From JALTDM01 sp964421355 (GTDB taxonomy: Bacteria > Bacteroidota > Bacteroidia > Bacteroidales > JALTDM01), in the NCBI GenBank assembly GCA_964421355.1, contig CAYQWX010000029.1:1-21066 (forward strand): a stretch of 21,066 nucleotides of DNA, read 5' to 3'. The position numbers and the translations under genes are program-made. Within the stretch, counting starts at the first letter, position 1; every line of letters starts with the position of its first letter. Shown in pieces: positions 14,384 through 21,066 of the stretch. The notes under the pieces are model-generated. The model worked only from the letters and a program-made list of their open reading frames with translations. It had not been told where the DNA came from and searched no databases.

Positions 14384-16029
14384 CCTACTTTATAAAAAAC
14401 AAACCCTCCTTTTTGATATAACTTTTTAAGATTTGGATATTGTTTTTCTTTTTCCTTTGCAGAATTTATTTTCACAACTGCATAAGCAGGATATTTTGCT
14501 TTACAATTTAGCATCTCAGCCTCCGTTATTGCGGGCATATCAGGTTTTTTTTGGGTATAAAACAAATGAGCATAACTCTTAAATCCAAGAGGATATACAT
14601 ATACTTTTTTACCTTGAAACTTTTTATAAAACTCTATTGCCGTCCCCTGTGAATAATGTTCCACTTTGATAACCGCAGTAAATATCTGTGAATAAAAAAA
14701 AGTAGCATACAATGCCAATACCAATGGATTTTTATGTTTATTCACAGTTAATACAGTCAAAATTAAAATTATTCCTGACACAATAGAAGCAATAATATAC
14801 CCTGTTCCCCATGACACACTTACTGTTCTTACAGCCTCTTCTGCAAACGGATCTTTAAGTATTCCTAACGATAATATTTCTTGCTTGTTGTGCTCTATAT
14901 ATGGCAATAGCAAAAGTGCTACGGTATAAAGCAATACAATAAAAGCAGTACCAATCACATAAAACTTATTCCATGGCTTATCTTCTTTTTCCCTTTCATA
15001 AAAGGCAAGTGCCCCAAAAAATGCCATTGGATAATATGCCATTGAAGAATAATGAATAATCTTTGTTTTTACTATGGAAAATAAAATCATAACTACCCAA
15101 AACAGCACAAACATCCAATTGTATAACATCTTTTGATTAGAATTTAATTTTGACTTAATACTTCTCTTAAAAGCATAAATAGCAAATAATGAAAATGGTA
15201 TAAGTCCAAATAAAATCACAACAAAATGATAATAAAATGGTCCTCCGTGTCCGGCATCTTGTGTAGAAAACAAACGAATCTGATAAAGCACAAAATCAAC
15301 AATTATATTTGTTTTGCCCTGCAATACCAGAAGTATAAACCAACTACCTCCAAACAACACCACATAAAGTCCATATAAAAGTATGTATTTAATATGAATA
15401 ATCTTTTTGAACCCTATATAAAAAACAAGCACAAAAAAATATGTAAGCAAAAAAATAAGTAATCCGACAGGTCCCTTGGTAAGTATCGCTGCAGAAATAG
15501 ATATGGCAGACAGCAACAAATATTTGTGTATATGCTCATTATCTATATACACAAGCATAAAAAAATATATACCACTAAAAATGAACAGGTTAAACCAAGG
15601 ATCTATTATCCCAGAATTAAAATATGCAAACGGCAAAAAACTTCCGAGATATATCCCTGAAAAATAATACCCAAACTTTTTATCAAAAAATCTTTTCCCG
15701 ATGTTAAACAGCAAAAATACAACTATAAGTCCTGCCAAAAAATTAGGAAAACGTGCCGCAAATTCATTGATTCCCAATACTTTCATGCTCACAACTTGCA
15801 ACCAAAAGAAAAGTGGCGGTTTTTCCCAAAACGGTTTATAATCAATCTGCACTGTTGTATAATCATTAGTTTCTATCATCTCTCGAGCACTCTCTGCAAA
15901 ATTTACTTCGTCCCAGTCAAAAAGATGATGAGGAGCAAAAATCATAAAATTAAGAGCAAGAAAAGTAAGTATTGAAATAAGAAAGAACTTATTTGACAAG
16001 AAATGAAAAATATTATCTGTTTGCTTCAT
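14374..16029 (-). CDS. ArnT-like GT39 family glycosyltransferase (GT-C, integral membrane)
   Basis: A 551-residue polytopic membrane protein of the PMT/ArnT type. The first periplasmic loop holds the family's acidic catalytic motif FDWDEVNFAE (37-46) and the downstream FWEKPPLFFWL (67-77). About eleven or twelve hydrophobic segments follow, then a soluble C-terminal periplasmic domain of about 90 residues. GT39/ArnT enzymes take a sugar from undecaprenyl phosphate and add it to lipid A, another glycolipid or protein on the periplasmic face; the sugar and acceptor here cannot be told. The gene overlaps the PAP2 gene by 17 bases, suggesting translational coupling. The GT2 enzyme at 3458-4411 is a plausible source of its lipid-linked donor. 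Confidence 0.88.
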   Translation of the reverse strand: MKQTDNIFHFLSNKFFLISILTFLALNFMIFAPHHLFDWDEVNFAESAREMIETNDYTTVQIDYKPFWEKPPLFFWLQVVSMKVLGINEFAARFPNFLAGLIVVFLLFNIGKRFFDKKFGYYFSGIYLGSFLPFAYFNSGIIDPWFNLFIFSGIYFFMLVYIDNEHIHKYLLLSAISISAAILTKGPVGLLIFLLTYFFVLVFYIGFKKIIHIKYILLYGLYVVLFGGSWFILLVLQGKTNIIVDFVLYQIRLFSTQDAGHGGPFYYHFVVILFGLIPFSLFAIYAFKRSIKSKLNSNQKMLYNWMFVLFWVVMILFSIVKTKIIHYSSMAYYPMAFFGALAFYEREKEDKPWNKFYVIGTAFIVLLYTVALLLLPYIEHNKQEILSLGILKDPFAEEAVRTVSVSWGTGYIIASIVSGIILILTVLTVNKHKNPLVLALYATFFYSQIFTAVIKVEHYSQGTAIEFYKKFQGKKVYVYPLGFKSYAHLFYTQKKPDMPAITEAEMLNCKAKYPAYAVVKINSAKEKEKQYPNLKKLYQKGGFVFYKVGCK

Positions 16030-16654
16030 TATCTCTCAACTTTTTAGAAAAAAACATAATGTAGATAACAATTGCAAAGATAGTCCCAATAATAGAACCA
16101 AAATAAACATCTACCAAAAAGTGTTGCGAAAGATATATGCGGGAATATCCTACAAGAAAAGCAAATAAAAAGAATAATAGTTTTAATCTTTTTTTTGAAA
16201 AATAAAATATAAGTACGCTAAACATCGCAAAAGCAACGGCTGTATGCCCGGAAGGGAAACTAAACATTTTATTCATATGTAAACCAGAAACTAAATAAAG
16301 ATGTGGAATAACGGCAGAAGGACGCATTACATTAGGAAACACAAAGTGTTTCAACAATTGAGCAGTAAGACCTGCAAATAAAGATGAAAGCCCAATAGCA
16401 TAAGCTAATTTCTTATCAAAAAAGAATAGTATTACAGCAATAATAAACACCGTAATACCATTGCCTATCTCCGTAAAATACCTGAAAAACCAATCTGTAA
16501 CCCAAACATGAAAACTATTGAACCACAGATGTATATCAATTCTGGTACTATAAACAAGAAAAAAACCTGCTACTACATAAAATAATAATAGTAACAAAAA
16601 ATAGATTCTATTTTCATATAATAACTTATGTAATAAAAAAGAAGTTTTTTTCAT
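16013..16654 (-). CDS. PAP2-family membrane phosphatase
   Basis: A 213-residue integral membrane protein with about six helices and the three PAP2 phosphatase signatures. The first is a K-x8-RP version (K at KHFVFPNVMRP, about 104-114; the family text-book form has six residues between). The second is FPSGHTAVAF (about 133-142), and the third is YSRIYLSQHFLVDV with the catalytic histidine and aspartate. Such enzymes remove phosphate from undecaprenyl pyrophosphate, phosphatidic acid or lipid A at the periplasmic side. Its overlap with an ArnT-like gene makes lipid-carrier recycling or lipid A dephosphorylation the most likely roles (inference). It starts five bases after the hutI stop. Confidence 0.9.
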   Translation of the reverse strand: MKKTSFLLHKLLYENRIYFLLLLLFYVVAGFFLVYSTRIDIHLWFNSFHVWVTDWFFRYFTEIGNGITVFIIAVILFFFDKKLAYAIGLSSLFAGLTAQLLKHFVFPNVMRPSAVIPHLYLVSGLHMNKMFSFPSGHTAVAFAMFSVLIFYFSKKRLKLLFFLFAFLVGYSRIYLSQHFLVDVYFGSIIGTIFAIVIYIMFFSKKLRDNEANR

Positions 16655-16659
16655 TAGTT

Positions 16660-17901
16660 TTATTTATTCCATACTTTTCCTTTTACAATCACAGTATCTA
16701 TTAAGTCGCTACCATAAGAATAAGGAAAAAAATAAAATGAAGACATTGGCTTGGTTATTATCACATTTGCAACTTTGCCACGAGTAATAGACCCTAAATG
16801 GTCTGCCACATCCAACGCATAAGCAGTATTTAATGTTACTGCATTAAATAACTCCTCTGGCAACAATTTCATATTGATAAGTGCCAAAGACATCATAAAT
16901 TTCATATTGCCCGAAGGAGACGAACCTGGATTATAATCGGATGCAATAGCAACAGGCAAGCCACTATCAATCATCTTTCGTGCAGGAGCATATACCAAAT
17001 TAAGGAAAAAAGACGCCCCCGGCAATACTGTTGGCATAGTAGCAGAATCAAGCAATACTTCTATTTCTTCTTCTCCTGTATATTCAAGATGATCTACCGA
17101 CAATGCACCATACTTTACTCCTACCTGTATGCCACCCGAATAATCCAATTCGTTTGCATGGATTTTAGGAATAAGTCCATATTTACTTCCTGCTTCCAAT
17201 ATTCTTTCTGTTTGCTCCACTGTGAAAAATCCTCTATCACAAAACACATCTACAAAATCGGCAAGCCCTTCTTCTGCTACTTGTGGAATCATCTCATTTA
17301 CAACTACATCTACATATTTATCAGGATTATCCTTATATTCTTGCGGAAAGGCATGTGCTCCCAAAAATGTTGCTTTAACTTCTATTGGCACTGTTTCTTT
17401 TATACGCCTTATTACTCGTAGCATTTTTAATTCATCTTGCTTATTCAAGCCATATCCGCTTTTCATTTCCAATGCCCCAGTCCCCTGCCCTATTACTTCA
17501 TACACACGCTTAATTGACTGATTATAAAGTTCTTCCTCCGAGGTATTATGAAGCAATTTTGCAGAATTAAGAATTCCTCCTCCTCGTTTGGCAATCTCTT
17601 CATACGATAAGCCTTTTACTTTCAAAATATATTCAACTTCCCTACTTCCTGCATATACTATATGAGTATGAGAATCTACAAATGACGGAAAAACATATTT
17701 GCCAGCAGCATCTATTATCTCATCTGCCATATCAGGACAATTATCCATAGTGCCAAAATCCTTTATTTTACCATTTTCAATAAGTAAAAAAGCATTTTCT
17801 ATTTGTGGAAGCTCTGACATATCTTTCCCTTTCACAAGTTTCTCATCAGCACTACGAACTTGAAGCAAAGATTTTATATTTTTGATAAGTAATGTATTCA
17901 T
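16660..17901 (-). CDS. hutI: Imidazolonepropionase HutI
   Basis: A 413-residue amidohydrolase that opens 4-imidazolone-5-propanoate to N-formimino-L-glutamate, the third step of histidine breakdown, in the cytoplasm. Metal and substrate residues are visible: H78 and H80 (DSHTHIVYAGSRE), the EMKSGYGL loop (145-152), H182 region (LGAHAFPQEY), H248 and E251 (HANEL), H271 (DHLEYT) and D322 (SDYNPGSSPSGN). Their positions are within one or two residues of those in well-studied HutI. Length is normal. No other hut gene (hutH, hutU, hutG, ftcD) is in the window; instead a PAP2 and a GT39 gene follow at five bases and by overlap. It is read from its own -7 box, diverging from gpmA. Confidence 0.95.
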   Translation of the reverse strand: MNTLLIKNIKSLLQVRSADEKLVKGKDMSELPQIENAFLLIENGKIKDFGTMDNCPDMADEIIDAAGKYVFPSFVDSHTHIVYAGSREVEYILKVKGLSYEEIAKRGGGILNSAKLLHNTSEEELYNQSIKRVYEVIGQGTGALEMKSGYGLNKQDELKMLRVIRRIKETVPIEVKATFLGAHAFPQEYKDNPDKYVDVVVNEMIPQVAEEGLADFVDVFCDRGFFTVEQTERILEAGSKYGLIPKIHANELDYSGGIQVGVKYGALSVDHLEYTGEEEIEVLLDSATMPTVLPGASFFLNLVYAPARKMIDSGLPVAIASDYNPGSSPSGNMKFMMSLALINMKLLPEELFNAVTLNTAYALDVADHLGSITRGKVANVIITKPMSSFYFFPYSYGSDLIDTVIVKGKVWNK

Positions 17902-17928
17902 AACTTACTTTTTAAAAAACTATAACAA

Positions 17929-17936
17929 CAAAAATA
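17929..17936 (-). promoter_or_regulatory. -7 box of the hutI operon
   Basis: On the minus strand TATTTTTG matches TAnnTTTG exactly and lies 27 bases before the hutI ATG, giving a leader of about 20 bases. No TTG is seen at the normal upstream distance, where the sequence is almost pure A/T. It lies in the divergent region shared with gpmA. Confidence 0.5.
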
Positions 17937-17994
17937 CATTAAAAAAATATAATAATGAGATGGAAAACTTAAAAATGACACCTACAATATTATG

Positions 17995-18007
17995 ATTACA
18001 TTGTAAT
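17995..18007. promoter_or_regulatory. Short perfect palindrome between hutI and gpmA
   Basis: ATTACA-T-TGTAAT is a perfect 6+1+6 inverted repeat in the 203-bp divergent intergenic region, about 60 bases upstream of each of the two predicted -7 boxes. Its placement would suit an operator for a dimeric regulator, but such short AT-rich palindromes arise easily by chance here. The remainder of the region is AT-rich with no other structure I can support. Confidence 0.25.
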
Positions 18008-18068
18008 TCAATAAAAAGTCGGTAGTAAAAAACACCACAAAAAATCATTTACCTTCAAACAAAAAGAT

Positions 18069-18076
18069 TAAATTTG
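18069..18076 (+). promoter_or_regulatory. -7 box of the gpmA operon
   Basis: TAAATTTG matches TAnnTTTG exactly and is followed by CA. It lies 28 bases before the gpmA ATG at 18,105, which would give a leader of about 20 bases. The expected -33 TTG is not present 17-23 bases upstream (that stretch reads TTTACC). Confidence 0.55.
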
Positions 18077-18104
18077 CAATAGAAAATATAAAAAACCTTG
18101 TTTT

Positions 18105-18860
18105 ATGAAAAAGTTAGTATTAGTTCGTCACGGAGAAAGTGAATGGAACAAACAAAATAGATTTACAGGCTGGACAGATGTATCATTGAGCGACAAAGGT
18201 GTACAAGAAGCAATAGAAGCCGGTCAAACATTAAAAAAAGAAGGTTATACATTTGATATAGCCTACACTTCCGTACTCAAAAGAGCAATAAAAACACTTT
18301 GGCTTGTATTGGAAGAAATGGATCTTATGTGGATACCTGAAATAAAAACTTGGAGATTAAATGAAAAGCATTATGGCAAACTTCAAGGATTGAATAAAAT
18401 AGAAACAGCAAAAAAATACGGAGAAAAACAAGTATTGTTATGGCGACGAGGCTTTGATGTAAAACCTCCGTTACTTGATGAATCATACAGAGACGAAATG
18501 CTAAAAAATCCACAATTTGCATCAATGAACAAAGAAGACATTCCTCTTGGCGAATCACTCAAAGACACAATAGACAGAGTAATACCTCTTTGGCATTCGG
18601 AAATAGCTCCTGCAATAAAAGAAGGTAAAAAAATAATCATTGCCGCTCACGGAAATAGTTTACGGGCAATAGTAAAATATTTGGATAACATAGACAACGA
18701 TACAATATTAAAAGTAAATATTCCAACAGGTATTCCTCTCGTGTATGAATTAGACGATGAAACATTAATGCCAATAAAAAGTTATTACATTGGTGACCCC
18801 GAAAAGGTAAAAAAAGCACAAGAAGCCGTAGCTAATCAAGCAAAAGCATCAAATAAATAA
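18105..18860 (+). CDS. gpmA: 2,3-bisphosphoglycerate-dependent phosphoglycerate mutase
   Basis: A 251-residue cofactor-dependent mutase interconverting 3- and 2-phosphoglycerate in glycolysis. The histidine-phosphatase core is intact: R8-H9-G10 with the phosphorylated histidine (LVRHGESEWN), FTGWTDVSLS (20-29), LKRAIKTLW, RLNEKHYGKLQG with the conserved glutamate, WRRGFDV, and AAHGNSLRAIVKYLDNI with the second catalytic histidine. IPTGIPLVYELD and YYIGD are the usual ending, followed by a lysine/alanine-rich tail. Its length matches the family (about 250). It is the first gene of a plus-strand operon with GGGP synthase nine bases on, and diverges from hutI. There is no strong Shine-Dalgarno; the leader is A-rich. 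Confidence 0.96.
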   Translation: MKKLVLVRHGESEWNKQNRFTGWTDVSLSDKGVQEAIEAGQTLKKEGYTFDIAYTSVLKRAIKTLWLVLEEMDLMWIPEIKTWRLNEKHYGKLQGLNKIETAKKYGEKQVLLWRRGFDVKPPLLDESYRDEMLKNPQFASMNKEDIPLGESLKDTIDRVIPLWHSEIAPAIKEGKKIIIAAHGNSLRAIVKYLDNIDNDTILKVNIPTGIPLVYELDDETLMPIKSYYIGDPEKVKKAQEAVANQAKASNK

Positions 18861-18869
18861 AGTTTTTTA

Positions 18870-19598
18870 ATGATATCAGACCTTATTTACAAGGCAAATA
18901 AAGAAAAAAATAAACTTTGGGCTGTCTTAATTGACCCAAGTGTCATTTCTAATGAATTATTAGACAAATATATAAAAGCCATGAAGCAAACACCGCCTTC
19001 TATCATTTTGGTAGGAGGCAGTTTATTATTAAACAATGCAGACAATATAATAAAGAATATAAAAGCACAAATTCCATCTCCAATAGTGCTATTCCCTGGA
19101 CACACCACACAAATTAGCAAATACGCCGATGCAATATTATTTCTATCATTGATATCAGGTAGAAACCCCGAATATTTGATAGGACAACAAGTAATAGCCG
19201 CTCCCCTGCTGAAAGAAACAAACATGGAAATTATTCCCACAGGCTATATTCTTATAGATGGTGGCAAAACTACTTCGGTAGAATATATTAGCAACACACG
19301 TCCTATACCGGCAGGAAAAACAGACATAGCCAAAGCTACTGCTCTTGCAGGACAATACATAGGACATAAACTAATTTATCTGGAAGCAGGTAGCGGAGCC
19401 AACCACCATATAACTACCAAAATGGTAAAAGAAGTAGCGGAATACATTGATATACCACTAATTGTAGGAGGCGGCATCACTTCCACAGAAGAAGCAAAAA
19501 CCTTATATCAAGCTGGGGCAACATGTTTAGTAATAGGTTCTTACTTTGAACAAAATCCCGAAAAAATAGTAGAATTTGCAAAAAACATTGATAAATGA
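18870..19598 (+). CDS. Geranylgeranylglyceryl/heptaprenylglyceryl phosphate synthase (group II GGGPS)
   Basis: A 242-residue TIM-barrel prenyltransferase that joins a polyprenyl diphosphate to sn-glycerol-1-phosphate through an ether bond. The fold is recognisable from WAVLIDPS (17-24), VGGSLL (48-53), LFPGHT, LSLISGRNPEYLIGQQV, IPTGYILIDGG, SVEYISNTRPIPAGK, ATALAGQYIGHKLIYLEAGSGA and VGGGITSTEEA. The pattern is that of the group II enzymes found in Bacteroidota and some archaea rather than of Bacillus PcrB. The prenyl chain length cannot be decided by eye. Its physiological product in Bacteroidota is not well established. It follows gpmA by nine bases and its TGA overlaps the mpl ATG (ATGA), suggesting translational coupling. 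Confidence 0.93.
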   Translation: MISDLIYKANKEKNKLWAVLIDPSVISNELLDKYIKAMKQTPPSIILVGGSLLLNNADNIIKNIKAQIPSPIVLFPGHTTQISKYADAILFLSLISGRNPEYLIGQQVIAAPLLKETNMEIIPTGYILIDGGKTTSVEYISNTRPIPAGKTDIAKATALAGQYIGHKLIYLEAGSGANHHITTKMVKEVAEYIDIPLIVGGGITSTEEAKTLYQAGATCLVIGSYFEQNPEKIVEFAKNIDK

Positions 19599-20983
19599 AA
19601 AAACATTACCACTTCATAGCCATAGGTGGCAGTGCAATGCACAATTTGGCAATAGCATTACACAAAAAAGGTTATCATATTACAGGTTCCGACGATGAAA
19701 TATTTGACCCAGCAAATACAAATTTAAAAAAACACGGTTTACTTCCTAACTCAACAGGTTGGCATCCCGAAAAAATTACAAGAGACATAGATGCAATAAT
19801 ACTTGGAATGCACGCCCGCAAAAACAATCCTGAACTACAAAGAGCTTTGGAATTAGGAATAAAAATTTATTCTTATCCGGAATTTGTATATGAGCAATCA
19901 AAAAACAAAACTCGCATTGTAATAGGCGGAAGTCATGGCAAGACAACTACTACCGCAATAGTAATGCACATATTTAAACAAACAGGATTAGACTTTGATT
20001 ATGTAGTAGGCTCTTCCCTAAAAGGATTTGAAGAAACAGTAAAGCTTACCCCCAAAGCACCTTATATAATAATAGAAGGTGATGAATATTTATCTTCACC
20101 CATAGACCTCTCCCCTAAATTTCATCATTATCATCCACATTATGCGGTAATAACAGGTATTGCCTGGGACCACATCAATGTATTTGAAACATTTGAAAAA
20201 TACAAAGAACAATTTATCATCTTTGGAGAAAAAATAGAAAAAGAAGGCAAATTATATTATTTTGAAGAAGACAAAAATGTAGTAGATGTAATAAACAAAA
20301 TTAAAAACGATATTGAAAAAATACCATATACCACACACACATACAAAATAGAAAATGGCAAAAATTATCTACTATTGCCCGAAGGTAAAAAAGTAGAAAC
20401 ACAAATATTTGGTAAACACAACATGCAAAACATTTCGGCAGCTAAAAACTTATGTTTAGCGGCAGGAATAAGTGAAGAAGATTTTTATGCACACATATCC
20501 TCTTTTTCAGGCACAGCCAAGCGTTTGGAAAAAATGTTTGACAATGGCAATTTAATGGTATTTAGCGACTTTGCACATGCTCCATCCAAAGTAATGGCTA
20601 CAGTAAATTCGGTAAAAGAACAATATCCCGACAAAACACTTATTGCTGTATTTGAACTTCACACATTTAGTAGTTTAAACAAAAAATTTTTACCACAATA
20701 TCACAATGCTTTGAGCAATGCAGACCATTCTATTGTATATTACAATAAACACTCTTTTGAATGGAAAAAATTACCGGAAATAACACCCCAAGAAGTAAAA
20801 AAAGCTTTTGGACAAAACGATTTGGTAGTAATTACAGATAGAAATGATTTGATAAAACATTTGAAAATGAATTACAATTTTGACAACACCGTATTGCTAA
20901 TGATGAGTTCGGGAAACTTTTCTGGAATAGATATTGCTAAATTAGGCAAAGTGTTGATAAAACCACTAAGAAAAAACATATAA
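19595..20983 (+). CDS. mpl: Mur ligase, UDP-N-acetylmuramate:peptide ligase (Mpl-type)
   Basis: A 462-residue three-domain Mur ligase. The N-terminal Rossmann part binds UDP-MurNAc (FIAIGGSAMHNLAIAL, 7-22, and ITGSDDEIFDP), the central ATPase has the P-loop GGSHGKTTTT (111-120) and IEGDEY (160-165), and the C-terminal domain has SGTAKRLE, FSDFAHAPSKV and AVFELHTFSSLNKKF. The ITGSDDEIFDPANTNL and HAPSKV stretches fit the Mpl branch, which reattaches a recovered murein peptide to UDP-MurNAc, better than MurC, though MurC is related. It shares the ATGA start/stop overlap with GGGP synthase. The 83 bases after its stop hold no start codon and no clear hairpin. Confidence 0.92.
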   Translation: MKKHYHFIAIGGSAMHNLAIALHKKGYHITGSDDEIFDPANTNLKKHGLLPNSTGWHPEKITRDIDAIILGMHARKNNPELQRALELGIKIYSYPEFVYEQSKNKTRIVIGGSHGKTTTTAIVMHIFKQTGLDFDYVVGSSLKGFEETVKLTPKAPYIIIEGDEYLSSPIDLSPKFHHYHPHYAVITGIAWDHINVFETFEKYKEQFIIFGEKIEKEGKLYYFEEDKNVVDVINKIKNDIEKIPYTTHTYKIENGKNYLLLPEGKKVETQIFGKHNMQNISAAKNLCLAAGISEEDFYAHISSFSGTAKRLEKMFDNGNLMVFSDFAHAPSKVMATVNSVKEQYPDKTLIAVFELHTFSSLNKKFLPQYHNALSNADHSIVYYNKHSFEWKKLPEITPQEVKKAFGQNDLVVITDRNDLIKHLKMNYNFDNTVLLMMSSGNFSGIDIAKLGKVLIKPLRKNI

Positions 20984-21066
20984 AAGATATAATTCTACCT
21001 AAATACATTGAAACACTTTAGCATATCAATCTCGCTTACAGCAAGTGAAGATATCTTATTGTATCA

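Noticed and set aside
16013..16029. The 17-base overlap of PAP2 and GT39 genes as a sequencing frameshift
   Set aside because: Both proteins have full family lengths and intact motifs at the relevant ends. They are different families, so a fused product is not expected.
17089..17521. Plus-strand open frames of 99-110 codons antisense to hutI
   Set aside because: They lie entirely within hutI on the opposite strand. Their translations are rich in Cys, Ile, Tyr, Phe and Ser with no family resemblance, as expected for the complement of an AT-rich gene, whereas hutI has all its catalytic residues.
18887..19240. Minus-strand frame of 117 codons opposite GGGP synthase
   Set aside because: It is the antisense shadow of a well-supported gene. 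There is no recognisable domain, promoter box or ribosome site.
20984..21066. End of another gene at the right edge
   Set aside because: One minus-strand frame is open for nine codons from the edge to a stop at about 21,036, and another reads about 22 codons between two stops. Neither has enough sequence to support a gene, and no plus-strand ATG is present.
1..21066. Mobile elements, CRISPR arrays, toxin-antitoxin or defence cassettes, tRNA or rRNA genes
   Set aside because: I looked for these specifically and saw no transposase or recombinase motifs, spaced direct repeats, structured RNA sequence or compositional break. All genes look like ordinary chromosomal content of one genome.

Overview
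The window is a compact, low-GC stretch of a bacterial chromosome, almost certainly from a Bacteroidota member. Supporting this are the family content (a DUF4199 protein next to a GtrB/DPM1-like GT2 enzyme, a PepSY-associated membrane protein, a Bacteroidota-style Mpl, a group II geranylgeranylglyceryl-phosphate synthase, and a ~700-residue PpiD-like SurA_N/PPIC protein) and several exact matches to the Bacteroidota -7 promoter box TAnnTTTG just upstream of genes. A heptose-7-phosphate kinase and an OmpA-type protein point to a Gram-negative, LPS-bearing envelope. I see no mobile element, CRISPR array, rRNA, tRNA or clear pseudogene. No gap exceeds about 205 bases. This is mostly core-genome content.

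Layout. From 1 to 17,901 every gene is on the minus strand, so transcription runs right to left. (a) 17,901-14,374: hutI, a PAP2 phosphatase and an ArnT-like GT39 glycosyltransferase, packed or overlapping. (b) 14,342-11,923: the heptose kinase rfaE1, an OmpA-family protein and trmD, with separate -7 boxes before rfaE1 and ompA. (c) 11,794-7,275: a large unrecognised membrane-anchored beta-propeller protein, a CysM-type cysteine synthase and the N-terminal half of transketolase, from one well-formed promoter. (d) 7,185-5,074: a PpiD-like periplasmic chaperone closed by a clear hairpin terminator. (e) 4,976-1: DUF4199, GT2 glycosyltransferase, a divergent phosphoglycerate kinase, an AlkD-like HEAT protein, a Bax-inhibitor-1 protein, a PepSY-associated protein and the start of one more gene, all with short gaps. 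From 18,105 the strand flips: gpmA, GGGP synthase and mpl form a plus-strand operon, diverging from hutI across a 203-bp promoter region.

Themes. Several products serve the envelope: heptose kinase, OmpA, PpiD-like chaperone, polyprenyl-phosphate-linked sugar synthesis (GT2) and use (GT39), lipid phosphate recycling (PAP2), murein recycling (Mpl) and an ether-type glycerolipid precursor (GGGP synthase). Central carbon metabolism is represented by phosphoglycerate kinase, phosphoglycerate mutase and half a transketolase. The most notable points are the phosphoglycerate kinase, which has lost conserved substrate-site residues, the transketolase half without its partner, the 914-residue propeller protein of unknown role, and two genes whose longest reading frame begins at a TTG inside a promoter box, so that the true starts lie 6-7 codons downstream.
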